Made by a program: the position numbers and the translations under genes
Notes under the pieces: model-generated
What the model was told of the DNA's origin: nothing
The model's database searches: none
What the model saw: only the letters and a program-made list of their open reading frames with translations
DNA from: Halocafeteria seosinensis
Taxonomy: Eukaryota; Sar; Bigyra; Bicosoecida
Assembly (NCBI GenBank): GCA_001687465.1
Contig: LVLI01000605.1
Coordinates: 1 to 61,221 of the forward strand
Length of the DNA: 61,221 bases
Reading direction: 5' to 3'
In this document: piece after piece, positions 43,619 to 53,845 of the stretch
Layout of the letters: every line of letters starts with the position of its first letter
Position numbering within the stretch: the stretch's first letter is position 1

Positions 43619-46291
43619 ATGTCGCCAACAAGGACCCTGTCGGCCCTATTGCTCTTTCTTTGCTCTCTCGGTCTGTTTTCTAACGAAACTTTGGAAGCTC
43701 ACGGTACAACGGTGCACTTTCCTTTTACTCATTGTGATCTGAGCGGTTGGAACCTTCATCATGAAGGGGTACACATTTCATTCATTAGCTGTGGAGATGG
43801 AAATAGCCGAGCACTCAAGATCGGGACAGATTCAACAGATAGAGTAGAGATCGCATCGCATTCTCTTGGGAGTCCCCAAAAGCTACAACACTTTTCATAT
43901 GACTATGCTGACTTGAAAAACAATGAAGGAGGGGGTATTCGTTTCTTGAATTGCGACAACGAAGTGGAGATGGGAATCGGAACGAGTGAAGACCAACTTG
44001 ACCTCCACGATAACGAAGGATTTAGGAGAGTTCATCGCGGTTTGTCCGACAAAGAGGAGCCTAGAGATTTCACGGATATGGTCAAGGTTGAGGTAGCGTT
44101 TGACTGGGACTCTACCACAGCTCATGTTTTATGGACACTGCGCTACAGTAACATGCTGTTGCATAATGTCAACAGCTCCTTGATTCATGGGAAACCAATC
44201 CAGAGAATTGAATGGGCTAATTACCATAACAAACCAAACGTTTCTGAGGAGACACAATGCCAGTACAAAGAGTGGGGGGCGTCACAAATGTACATGGGTA
44301 TCTGTGGTTTGCAATACGTGACAAGTGATTGCTCCGCCGGTAGTTACTTCAGCCCGGAGAAATTCAAGTGTGTCCAGTGCGCCCCTGGTACTTACAGCGA
44401 AGATGGGAATTCTTGTCATTCATGTCCGAAGGGACAAATAAGCAAACCTGCAAGTAAGGCTATCAGCAATTGTTTGCCTAAGCATGTACTCTTCACGTTT
44501 GAGGACCCAGCTCTTCATGACTGGAGGATCCAAGGCGACAATGTGTTTCGCTCAAGTGGAACCAACCACAGTCTGGCCATTTGCAACAACTCAACAACAT
44601 CGGATGGAACTCGTGATATGGCGTACCATGTTCTCGATGCACCGTACAACATTGAGGCCTTCGCGTACACTTATTGCGGAGGGGGAGTTATTCGTCTGGT
44701 GAATGGGAACGGGCAGGCCGAGTTGGAAATTGCAATGGGCAACCACACGATTCGAAGTCATAGGGGAGCTGATTTAATTCCAATGAAGACAGACTCCAAG
44801 TACGTAGGCAATGTTGAGGGCATGCCAGACGTTGGTTACACTGTTCTCGTCCATCTTCACTGGAAGAATAGCTACTTTAGCATACAATCGAGTGCGGGAG
44901 TTCACATAGCCGAAGGATCACTCACTCATGGCCACCCTATTGAAACGATCATCTTGACAACCTCCCCTGGAGCATCGAATCATTCCTTATCCCGAGAACA
45001 CGACCAATGCTTGTATATCCCTCGACTTCAATATGTGACTAACTGTGAGCCGGGTGAGCACTTTTCTTTTAATGAATTCCGATGCGTGGACTGTCCACCG
45101 AGTACCTTCGGAGTGGATGGACGGGAATGTAAGGATTGCCCGGCTGGCACATCTAGCACACAAGGAAGTGCAAACATAGTCGACTGTGCGCCTGAGCACG
45201 TGGTACTTTCAGGAGATCGGGAAGACTGGACAATGTGCGATAGCAGAGCAACGTATTCCACCTGCTACGGCGGCAACAATACGAGCATAAAGGTTAGAGA
45301 GTCTTCCGCCTTTGCCACAGACATCGCTTCTCACATCTTGCCACAGCCTAATGAGATTGAAGCATTTTCTTTTTCTTATCATGAATGGGGTAATTCTGAC
45401 GGTGGAGGCATCCGACTGTTCAACAGGCAGGGCACTATGGAACTTGGCATAGCAACTCATAGGGAGTCCAACCTCGAAGTTATGGATGGCTCAAACGTCC
45501 CCGTGCAAACCAATACAAAAGCATATGAAGTGTGGTTTCGTGTGGATGTTAATATTCATTGGGGAATGAATGAATTTTCTCTGAATTTAGTGAAAATGCC
45601 TGTCAATTCGACTACAACAGTAGTGTTTTCATACACCGGTACACTCAGAGTTGGCCTACCGATCAAGACTATCACTTGGTCAAATTATGCTTCGAATTTT
45701 CTACGGTGGGGTCCTGAGTCGGCCATACACATGCAAATATGCAGGTTCCAATATGTGACCAGGTGTATGCAAGGTACGCAGTTTAATATGAGCGAATACC
45801 GGTGTGTCAATTGTGCAAAAGGTACCTACAGCTCGGAGGGAAACGTGTGCTTAGATTGTCCATCAGGAAGGATAAGCGACGAAGGTTCAGATAAATGCAT
45901 GGAATGTCCGGCGGGAAAGTACAGTCGAGGAGCAACTGAGTGCATGCAATGCGATCCAGGACGAGGCAGTGAGAAGAGTACTGCAGAATGTTCGTTGTGC
46001 CCGTCTGGGACTTATAGTGAGGGGAGCAGCCCATGCATAGGTTGTCCGTCAGGGAAGACAAGCAAGGCAGGTGCGGAAGCAAAAGATCGCTGCGTCTTCT
46101 CCTCTCCCTCCGCATCAAGAGTTGCAACACGTACTTTCAACAGCAGTTCCACAATTTGTCAGTCTAGTGGTATAACTGATAGGAGTCTCAATGGCACCGA
46201 CGGTTGTTCTTACCGGGAAGCCAATCGTACGATCATGCGTTCACTCGTGGAATGCGGGATACCGACAATGAGGCGCATATACAGAAATTAA
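43619..46291 (+). CDS. Secreted Cys-rich ectodomain protein, tandem copy 1, 890 aa
   Basis: This is a single exon. The ATG at 43619 is chosen because it gives the same signal peptide as copy 2 (MSPTRTLSALLLFLCSLGLF); the frame is open for 46 codons further upstream, but that stretch is not signal-like. The ectodomain repeats a unit three times: a beta-sandwich-like domain of about 190 residues (starting HFPFTHCDLSGW, about 292 LFTFEDPALHDW, about 527 VVLSGDREDW), then a Cys-rich GCC2/GCC3-type module (CVQCAPGTYSEDGNSCHSC). Further GCC modules follow up to about residue 826. There are many N-glycosylation sequons. There is no membrane segment: the protein ends with a short Cys-containing tail (GTDGCSY...MRRIYRN). 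Copy 2 continues instead into a membrane anchor. Probable secreted surface or matrix protein; the ligand is unknown. Confidence 0.85.
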   Translation: MSPTRTLSALLLFLCSLGLFSNETLEAHGTTVHFPFTHCDLSGWNLHHEGVHISFISCGDGNSRALKIGTDSTDRVEIASHSLGSPQKLQHFSYDYADLKNNEGGGIRFLNCDNEVEMGIGTSEDQLDLHDNEGFRRVHRGLSDKEEPRDFTDMVKVEVAFDWDSTTAHVLWTLRYSNMLLHNVNSSLIHGKPIQRIEWANYHNKPNVSEETQCQYKEWGASQMYMGICGLQYVTSDCSAGSYFSPEKFKCVQCAPGTYSEDGNSCHSCPKGQISKPASKAISNCLPKHVLFTFEDPALHDWRIQGDNVFRSSGTNHSLAICNNSTTSDGTRDMAYHVLDAPYNIEAFAYTYCGGGVIRLVNGNGQAELEIAMGNHTIRSHRGADLIPMKTDSKYVGNVEGMPDVGYTVLVHLHWKNSYFSIQSSAGVHIAEGSLTHGHPIETIILTTSPGASNHSLSREHDQCLYIPRLQYVTNCEPGEHFSFNEFRCVDCPPSTFGVDGRECKDCPAGTSSTQGSANIVDCAPEHVVLSGDREDWTMCDSRATYSTCYGGNNTSIKVRESSAFATDIASHILPQPNEIEAFSFSYHEWGNSDGGGIRLFNRQGTMELGIATHRESNLEVMDGSNVPVQTNTKAYEVWFRVDVNIHWGMNEFSLNLVKMPVNSTTTVVFSYTGTLRVGLPIKTITWSNYASNFLRWGPESAIHMQICRFQYVTRCMQGTQFNMSEYRCVNCAKGTYSSEGNVCLDCPSGRISDEGSDKCMECPAGKYSRGATECMQCDPGRGSEKSTAECSLCPSGTYSEGSSPCIGCPSGKTSKAGAEAKDRCVFSSPSASRVATRTFNSSSTICQSSGITDRSLNGTDGCSYREANRTIMRSLVECGIPTMRRIYRN

Positions 46292-46760
46292 ACAAGCCAG
46301 TTGGACCTAAAGTTAAGCAAGGTTTCTTCGATTTTTGTTACATGACAGTCTTATGATTGTTTCCGAAGACTACTAGAACTGGGATTCAAGAAGCCATGTG
46401 TAGGCCATACACAAGAAGATTTTGGTTGCCTCACTTTGTCATTGTATGCGAACACACATTTCACAATCTAGCAAGGCATGTAGACTAGGTTACGTACGGT
46501 AGGAGCGACGCTAATACATGTACCTGCTATGCAAATGAAGTAGTTGCTCATTGCGAGAGACGAAATGAAACGCGCCCCGGAGCCGACATTCAATCCTTGA
46601 GATCGCTGTGTTACAACATATTGGTATTACATAATGAAATGCGTAGCTTGCTACATTTTACCCTTATAAGGATTACACCATGTATGTACGCCTTCCTTCC
46701 CTCTCTCTCGTGACTTGGTGTATCTAGCAGGAAGCGCTGAGAAAACCCAACCAAACGAAC
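46292..46760. repeat. 5' flank of tandem gene copy 2, homologous to 43129-43618
   Basis: This is the 469-bp spacer between the two tandem genes and homologous to the flank of copy 1, including the sequence just before the start codon. It therefore carries the duplicated promoter and the 3' end region of copy 1. Confidence 0.85.
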
Positions 46761-49700
46761 ATGTCGCCAACAAGGACCCTGTCGGCCCTTTTCCTCTTTC
46801 TTTGCTCTCTCGGTCTGTTTTCTAACGAAACTTTGGAAGCTCACGGTACAACGGTGCACTTTCCCTTTACTCATTGTGATCTGAGCGGTTGGAACCTTCA
46901 TCATGAAGGTATCCACATCCCATTCGTTAGCTGTGACGATGGAGGTAGCCGAGCACTCAGGATCCCAAAAAGTTCAACCCATAGAATAGACGTCGCATCG
47001 CATTCTCTTGGGAGTCCCCAAAAGCTACAATACTTTTCATATTACTATCTGGACTTGAAAAACAATGAAGGAGGTGGTATTCGTCTTTTAAATGGCGGCA
47101 ACCAAGTGGAGGTGGGCATCGGAACGAGTGAAGGCCGGCTTGACCTCCACGATAACGAAGGATTTAGGGAAGTTCATCGCGGCTTGTCCGACAAGGAAGA
47201 GCCCAGTGATTTGACAAAAATGGTCAAAGTTAAGATAGCGTTTGACTGGGACTCTACCACAGTTCATGTTTCATGGACACTGCGCTCCAGTACCACGCTG
47301 TTGCATAATGTCAACAGCTCCTTGATTCATGGGAAACCAATCCAGAGGATTGAATGGGCCAATTATCATAACAAAACAAACGTTTCTGAAGAAACACAGG
47401 GCCAATACAAAGAGTGGGGAGCGGGAAAGTCACTAATGCACATGGGTATCTGCGGTCTGCAATATGTGACAAGCAATTGCTCAGCCGGTAGGTACTTCAG
47501 CCGGGAGGAATTCAAGTGTGTCGAGTGTCCGCCTGGTACTTACAGCGAAGACGGGAATTCTTGTCATTCATGTCCAAAGGGTCAAATAAGCAAACCTGCA
47601 AATATGGTTATCAGCAATTGTTTGCCTAAGCAGGTACTCTTCACGTTTGAAGACCCAGCTCTTCATGGCTGGAGGATCCAAAGCGAGAGTGTGTTTCGCT
47701 CAATTGGAACCAACCACAGTCTGGCCATTTGCAACAACTCCACAATCTCACATCGAACTCAGCATGGTATCGCCTATCATAGTCTCGCTGCGCCGTTCAA
47801 GATTGAAGCCATGGCCTACACGTATTGCGGCCGGGGAGTTATTCGTCTCGTGAATGGGAACGGTCAGGCCGAGTTGGAAATTGCGATGGGCAACCACACG
47901 ATTCGAAGTCAGAGGGAGGCTAACGTAATTCCAATGAAGGCAGACTCCAAGTATGTAGGCTATGGTGGGGGCATGCGAGACGTTGGTCACACGGTTCTCG
48001 TCCATCTACACTGGAACAGTAACTACTTCAGAATACAATCCAGTGCGGGAGTTCACATAACCGAGGGATCACTCACTCATGGCCACCCTATTGAAACGAT
48101 CATCTTGACAAACTCTGGAGCATCAAATCACTCCTTATCCCGAGAACACGATCAATGCTTGTATATCCCTCGCCTTCAATATGTGACTAACTGTGAGCCC
48201 GGGGAGCACTTTTCTTTTAATGAATTCCGATGCGTGGGCTGTCCACTGGGTACCTTCGGAGTGGATGGACGGGAATGTAAGGATTGCCCGGATGGCACAT
48301 CTAGCGCGCGAGGAAGTTCAAACAGAGTCGACTGTATGCCTGAGCTCGTGGTACTTCCAGGAGATCGAGAAGACTGGACAGTGTGCGATAACAGAGTAAC
48401 GTATTCCACCTGCTACGGCGGCAACAACACGGGTATAAAAATTAGAGAAGCTTCCTCCTTTTCCACGGACATCGCTTCACATATCTTGCCACAGCCTAAT
48501 GAGATTGAAGCATTGTCATTTTTTTATTATGAATGGGGCGGTTCTGACGGTGGTGGCATCCGACTCTTCAACCGACAGGGCATTATGGAACTTGGCATAG
48601 CAACTCATAGGGAGTCCAACCTCGAAGTTATGGATGGCTCAAACGCCCCCGTGCAAACCAATACAAAGGCATATAAAGTGTGGTTCCGTGTGGATGTTAA
48701 TATTCATTGGGGAATAAATGAAGTTTCTCTCAATTTGATGGAAATGGGTGTCAACTCTACAACACTAGTGTTTTCCTACACCGGTACACTCAGAGTCGGC
48801 TTACCGATAAAGACCATCACTTGGTCAAATTATGCCTTGAGTATTCTAGGGTGGAGTCCCAGATCGTCTATACACATGCAAATATGCAGATTTCAATTTG
48901 TAACCAGGTGTACGGAAGGTAGGCACTTTAATATGAGCGAATACCGATGTGTCAATTGTGCAAAAGGTACCTACAGCTCGGAGGGAAACGTGTGCTTAGA
49001 TTGTCCATCAGGAAGGATAAGCGGCGAAGGTTCAGATGAATGCATGGAATGTCCGGCGGGAAAGTATAGTCGAGGAGGAACTGAGTGCAGGCAATGCGAT
49101 CCAGGACGAGGCAGTGAGAAAAGTGCTGCAGAGTGTTCCTTGTGCCCGTCTGGGACTTATAGTGAGGGGAGCAGCCCATGCATAGGTTGTCCGTCAGGGA
49201 AGACGAGTAAGGCTGGTGCGGAATTAGAGCGTCGTTGCTTCTTCCCCTCTCCCTCCGCGTCAAAGTGCCCGACTGTACACCCGACGCCCACTATCAGCCG
49301 CAGCTCCCGCTTCAGTGCTTCTAAGGGGATGCTCGCAGGTACTTCGAGTCCTGAAGCAAGCAAATGGAAGTCCGCACACGCTAACTCCAGACAGGGTACT
49401 GCGTCAGGACTAAAGTCCGTTAAATATGTTCTTCCTTCTGCGTTCGCTGCATTGCTACTTATTAGTGCCGGTGCACTTTCTTATATCCGGCGCCGAAACG
49501 TTGATAGGAGTAGAGAATTCGACGACCCATTGGATATATATGCAAAGGGAATGAAAATTCCAATGCAGGTGCTTAGAGTGGGTTCTTCGAAGGAAAATGT
49601 TGCCCTCGGTTGCAGTTCCCACGCCCGACATAGTGACCATGCCGAACACGCGGACGTGGATACCACTGGTAGAGGCTTGGCCAATGAGGGTAAAGCGGTC

Positions 49701-50390
49701 AGTGTAGCTCCAACAAAGAAGCACTCCAATCCTCAGATATACAGAGACTGCCGAAGCCCTAGCAATCAGCGGCGCAAGGCGACAAAGGCAAGATCACATA
49801 CTTGTGACGGACAAGACGTACAAACATGTGAATTGACGTGCAGTGTAAACCCGCTCATGGATTCTCCTAGCCCGTCTCAAACCACACCACTGTCCGTCCT
49901 TGAATTTTCACAAAAGGCGTCTCCAAGGGAAGATAGCATCAAGATAGTGTCTACTAAAGCCCCGAATGTGAGAGAGGCTGTTCGTCGAAATGACGGGCGG
50001 GCTGTGAAGCTGGCATCTATCAGCAACATCAAAACTGGAGAGTTACGAGTACCAGAGCGGGCTGTACTAAATCTCAGACAGTGGAAAGCAAGGCTGCTTG
50101 CGGAGCCTCCGCCGCTCGTCGAAATAGAAACCCAAATAGGCGAGAAGCCAGACAAAACGGCTCAATTTTCCGCCAGCTCTCCAAGTGATCTAGATTTGTC
50201 CCAGTGTCAGTGTACTCGTTCCGAAGAGAAGACGGCAAGGGGTGATATTTCGAAAGAGGCAAAAAATGAGCAGTCCCGAAACAAATTCCAGACAAAGAAG
50301 GAGTTCGGTCAAACACTACCAGGGCTTGTGGGATCATCAACTAGCACGCGGAAGAATTTACCATCTCGCACACGAAGTCGGAAACGATAG
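46761..50390 (+). CDS. Membrane-anchored Cys-rich receptor-like protein, tandem copy 2, 1209 aa
   Basis: This is a single exon of 3630 nt. The signal peptide and the three beta-domain plus GCC2/GCC3 units are closely similar to copy 1 over about 830 residues. The paralogues part after the common SGKTSKAGAE region and the Ser/Pro stretch SPSAS. Copy 2 continues through a Ser/Thr-rich stalk to one transmembrane helix (VLPSAFAALLLISAGALSYI, about 888-908) followed by RRR. A hydrophilic cytoplasmic tail of about 300 residues is rich in Ser, Lys and Arg, with no recognised kinase or signalling domain. Near its end it has TKKEFGQ, the same motif that ends the tail of the giant receptor-like protein at 35314-42567, and it finishes SRKR. 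Likely a type I surface receptor or adhesion protein; the role is unknown. Confidence 0.88.
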   Translation: MSPTRTLSALFLFLCSLGLFSNETLEAHGTTVHFPFTHCDLSGWNLHHEGIHIPFVSCDDGGSRALRIPKSSTHRIDVASHSLGSPQKLQYFSYYYLDLKNNEGGGIRLLNGGNQVEVGIGTSEGRLDLHDNEGFREVHRGLSDKEEPSDLTKMVKVKIAFDWDSTTVHVSWTLRSSTTLLHNVNSSLIHGKPIQRIEWANYHNKTNVSEETQGQYKEWGAGKSLMHMGICGLQYVTSNCSAGRYFSREEFKCVECPPGTYSEDGNSCHSCPKGQISKPANMVISNCLPKQVLFTFEDPALHGWRIQSESVFRSIGTNHSLAICNNSTISHRTQHGIAYHSLAAPFKIEAMAYTYCGRGVIRLVNGNGQAELEIAMGNHTIRSQREANVIPMKADSKYVGYGGGMRDVGHTVLVHLHWNSNYFRIQSSAGVHITEGSLTHGHPIETIILTNSGASNHSLSREHDQCLYIPRLQYVTNCEPGEHFSFNEFRCVGCPLGTFGVDGRECKDCPDGTSSARGSSNRVDCMPELVVLPGDREDWTVCDNRVTYSTCYGGNNTGIKIREASSFSTDIASHILPQPNEIEALSFFYYEWGGSDGGGIRLFNRQGIMELGIATHRESNLEVMDGSNAPVQTNTKAYKVWFRVDVNIHWGINEVSLNLMEMGVNSTTLVFSYTGTLRVGLPIKTITWSNYALSILGWSPRSSIHMQICRFQFVTRCTEGRHFNMSEYRCVNCAKGTYSSEGNVCLDCPSGRISGEGSDECMECPAGKYSRGGTECRQCDPGRGSEKSAAECSLCPSGTYSEGSSPCIGCPSGKTSKAGAELERRCFFPSPSASKCPTVHPTPTISRSSRFSASKGMLAGTSSPEASKWKSAHANSRQGTASGLKSVKYVLPSAFAALLLISAGALSYIRRRNVDRSREFDDPLDIYAKGMKIPMQVLRVGSSKENVALGCSSHARHSDHAEHADVDTTGRGLANEGKAVSVAPTKKHSNPQIYRDCRSPSNQRRKATKARSHTCDGQDVQTCELTCSVNPLMDSPSPSQTTPLSVLEFSQKASPREDSIKIVSTKAPNVREAVRRNDGRAVKLASISNIKTGELRVPERAVLNLRQWKARLLAEPPPLVEIETQIGEKPDKTAQFSASSPSDLDLSQCQCTRSEEKTARGDISKEAKNEQSRNKFQTKKEFGQTLPGLVGSSTSTRKNLPSRTRSRKR

Positions 50391-50729
50391 CAGATCCGTT
50401 GAACTCCTTCGCCGTAGGTAGTGCAGAGTTTGATTCACCCGTGAAAAATGTTTCGCAATCCTAAAGGTACCATCACCTTGCTCTCGGAAATCCGATACAG
50501 TCAAAATACACATTACATGTCACGAGGAATTCCGATGTATACAACGGACACAAATTTTTGTGCGTTGTCTTCGGGGCTCGGTATACTTCAACTTGGGTGT
50601 CAGAGCAGAAGGATGTGGTGTATTTGGGGGCTTTATTGGCCCTATTTTAGGTAGTTTCGGCATTGTTTTCATTCATGTGTATCATATCATTTTCGGTAAA
50701 TGGCATAGGGCTCTTAGGGAAGAGGAGAA
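50391..50729. other. Intergenic upstream of the zinc-finger gene
   Basis: No gene is recognised. It presumably carries the 3' UTR of the receptor-like gene and the promoter of the zinc-finger gene. Confidence 0.4.
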
Positions 50730-51754
50730 ATGAGTGAAAAGGGCGAATTGGAGCGATGTTTCCGGTGTGACTTCGCCGATTGTGGAGCTGAATTTCGTCG
50801 AAAAGACCATTTAACACGCCATTTACGCTCCCATTACGACACCCGTCCCTACGTCTGTCCCCGTCAAGACTGCCAGCAGGCATTCCGGACGTCCTGGCAT
50901 CTCAAACGACATGTAAAACGCATCCATGAGCAGCCTCATCGCTGCTCCACCTGTGGCCAAGAGTTCATTAAGAAAGCTAGTTTGCATCGACATATTGTCC
51001 AAGAGCATGATGGTGTTCATCCGTACCAATGTGAAAAATGCCATGCTGGATTTTTCTCGGAACAGAGTTTAAATGACCACTTGAGACTGCATGGTAGGTT
51101 GAGCGGACCCCAGACCGGGGAAACCTATACAACAACCTGAATGGCTATTAATGGTCGTTTTTTTCTTTACGCTACGCAGAGAATCCTCCCTATAGGTGTC
51201 CCATGGCTGGGTGTGAAGAGGGGTTCCTTAAAGGCAAAGAACTGAGCAAACACATTCGGTCGGCACATCCGATCTACTGCAGCATCTGTGGGCTGCGGTT
51301 AAAGTCGGAAAACCAACGAGAAAGCCATGAGAAGACACATACTGTTCCTGCCAAGGACAGAAAACGATACCCTTGCCCTTTTTCGGGATGCTCCAGAAGT
51401 TACACCAAACAAGCGAATCTCAATGCTCATGTGAGATCGACCCATGAATGTCTCCGGTTCTCTTGTACGGTGGCCGCATGTGACAAAACATACGCTCACA
51501 AAAAAAGCCTTATGGAGCATATTCATCGAGACCATGAGGAGCTTACATTAGAACAATTAGAGGAGTGTATTACCTTTGCGAATACTAATGACGAAGAAGA
51601 TGCAACACGTAATGTTGTTGTACCCTCCCCGATTAAGTCTAAACGAGCAGCGTCACAGGATCCACCTCTGGAGTACTCGCTGAGCAAACGAAAGCTTGAT
51701 CCTTCTTTCCCAAAAACACCTGTTGCTCTTGAAGATCCTCTTTCATCCGAGTGA
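50730..51754 (+). CDS. TFIIIA-like C2H2 zinc-finger protein, 312 aa
   Basis: Exons 50730-51093 and 51180-51754 join to 939 nt in frame. Eight tandem C2H2 fingers are visible with short linkers: about CFRCDFADCGAEF, YVCPRQDCQQAF, HRCSTCGQEF, YQCEKCHAGF, YRCPMAGCEEGF, IYCSICGLRL, YPCPFSGCSRSY and FSCTVAACDKTY, each followed by HxxxH or HxxxxH. The number, alternating C-x2-C and C-x4-C spacing, and lack of other domains are typical of transcription factor IIIA, which binds the 5S rRNA gene and 5S RNA. Canonical TFIIIA has nine fingers, so one may be lost or degenerate. The C-terminal tail is acidic then basic (SPIKSKRAAS). Nuclear location is likely. Another multi-finger regulator cannot be excluded. 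Confidence 0.75.
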
Positions 51755-52089
51755 GTGAAAAATACAAGAAGGCGTAGCACTACGACGTACCGGTAGTCAT
51801 GGTCGTCAACGACTCATCATGTGCTTCGCCGGTGAAGGGAGTGAAATATGGGTGTTCTCAATCGGGAATAATGCAGATTCACGTAATAGAGAATTGCTTT
51901 CCAGAAGAGACTCTGAAGGGTCGAAGACCTCCTCCAGAGCGGCTTCTTGGAGTCCTGTACTGCGGATTGCTACCTACTCTGGGGCACGGCTTGCATTGAT
52001 CACATGGAAGAACCTATACTCTATGGCAGAGGAGACGAATCGACGTTGCCAGTATTATGTCGGCTTCAATGAGGTACCCGTACCGTCGA
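51755..52089. other. Intergenic, convergent 3' ends
   Basis: This lies between the zinc-finger gene and the FG-GAP gene on the opposite strand. No gene is recognised. Confidence 0.4.
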
Positions 52090-53656
52090 TCAAAAAGGAA
52101 TCGTGTCCAGGGCCAATTCGTCGTAATGTCCAGCTGCGAGTGCCGTTTCGCTTCGGGACCGCTTCTTACGTTGATAGATGTAAACTCCCGCTATCAACAC
52201 CATAATCGATATAATGCTGCCACATACTATCGCAGCTATCGCACCAGTGCTGAGGCCAGACGAAGATGTTGCTCCAGGTGCAGATCGTGGGATACGGTTT
52301 ACGACCACGTTTCCTAGTCTCAGCGCTGCTGAGCCGTCGTTGTGTATGTCCCCAAGTAAATCCAGCGAATTATTTCCTCCAACCAATTGCACGGCTGACG
52401 ATCTCCTCAAACACGACATGTTCATTCTTGTAGGGAAGCTGCACCCTCGTCCCCAAACCACCAAATTGTGGTCGACATCGTGGATGAGTTCGGTACCTGC
52501 AGCAACAAACATATCCCCGAAACCATCCCTGTTGAAGTCTCCGATTCCAAGGTACGTTAGATCGACGTGAACAAGTGTGAAGCCTTCTTCCGATGGGAGA
52601 TTGATACAAGTCACGTGTTTGGGGAATTGCCAAGCACGTGAATTGCCGGCGTCCGAAAATGACTGTGGCTTCACAGTCTCTGTTTACAAACTTTTGATCC
52701 GGGCAGTACGAAAGTATTATCAAGTCATGTATCCCATCCCCGTTAATATCTCCCGCTGCTGTTGAAACTGACACCTTTCATGGTGTCGAAGAGATTGACC
52801 AAGTGACGAAAACGTGTAGGTTGGTGACAAGTGCTCTGCAGACGCGTGTCTACCAAACAAAATCAGGTTGTTTAATCCTACATCCGCCAATCCATCACCG
52901 TTGATGTCTCCTACTGCATTCATACGGTACGCTGAATTACTATGGAGTACTACATCTGTAATGTTGAACCCCGTCGAACCGTCTAAAGCATCCATGACCA
53001 GTACACTGCGCTGTAACTTGAGTTTCCCACCGAAGACTATATATACTGTGTGCCAACAACCAAAATATCATCGGTCTTATCGCCATTAAAGTCCCCCAGA
53101 ACTTGAGGGGAACCTCCCGTAATGATAAATCCGTTGGTGCTATCCATTTCCTCAACATTGATATGACAGTGTTTGGCTTCACTTCCAAACACCACAGCAA
53201 ACACTCCTTTGGCAAATTCCGAAGTTACAACATCATCCTTCCCATCTCCGTTGACATCGCCGAAAGGGAAAGGCACAGATGGTATTTTTGGCCACGGGTT
53301 GGAAGAGAACCCAATGGCTCCTAGAATGTAGATCAACGGACGGAGGAGGGAAGCTTCCATTGCTAAGGATCTCCAGGTCCGTGTACCTGATCTCCAGTGT
53401 CTTCTTCCCAGTAACTGCTCTTCTGGAACTCTCCTACTCTGGAAACATAAAATCGAAACTTTTACCTGTGCTCGTGGCTCCATCCTATATGGCGTCGAAA
53501 GTGCGACAACTCACCAATATAGAAGTTCCGTGGGACCCATGACTTGATGAGTCCCAGGTGTGCGGCCCGGATGGGGTTCCGGGCGGTTGGCCCGGAAAAA
53601 GTTTCTCCTGTCGATACACTGATATATAGAAGAGAGAAAACGAGTTTGAAAATCAA
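52090..53656 (-). pseudogene. FG-GAP / integrin-alpha-like membrane protein gene with frameshifts
   Basis: The minus strand encodes several FG-GAP (VCBS) beta-propeller repeats with calcium-loop signatures GDVNGDGKDD, GDFNGDKTDD, GDINGDGLAD, GDINGDGIHD and GDFNRDGFGD. A single transmembrane helix follows (IAAIVCGSIISIMVLIAGVYIY), then RKKRSR and a short tail ending LDTIPF at 52090. This layout resembles integrin-alpha-type or T-cell-immunomodulatory-like surface proteins. The repeats lie in three different frames, with shifts near 53040 (in a TATATA run), 52780-52800 and 52610-52650. No normal-size intron fits at these points. A signal-like segment (IFKLVFSLLYISVS) near 53650 has no ATG in its frame. 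Other genes in the window read cleanly, so a recent pseudogene is most likely. Sequencing errors or a misread gene model are alternatives. Confidence 0.6.
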
Positions 53657-53845
53657 ATTTAACTTATTTGACTTTGTAGAGTCGTCTTTGTTGTTTGTCT
53701 GGCTCTTTCTTTCTGCGTGTGGTGGTGGTTAGAGAAGAAGTGGAAAACAGAATAGTTCAAGTTGAAGTAGCAAGTTCCTGACTTTTTTTTCAAGTGTTAT
53801 ACACACGATATACGAGCATTTCAAGTCGTTCCCGGTGCTCTAACA

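Noticed and set aside
52775-52815. A 32-nt intron that would repair one FG-GAP frameshift
   Set aside because: GT and AG occur, but every other intron in the window is at least 57 nt, and the remaining frameshifts have no comparable solution.
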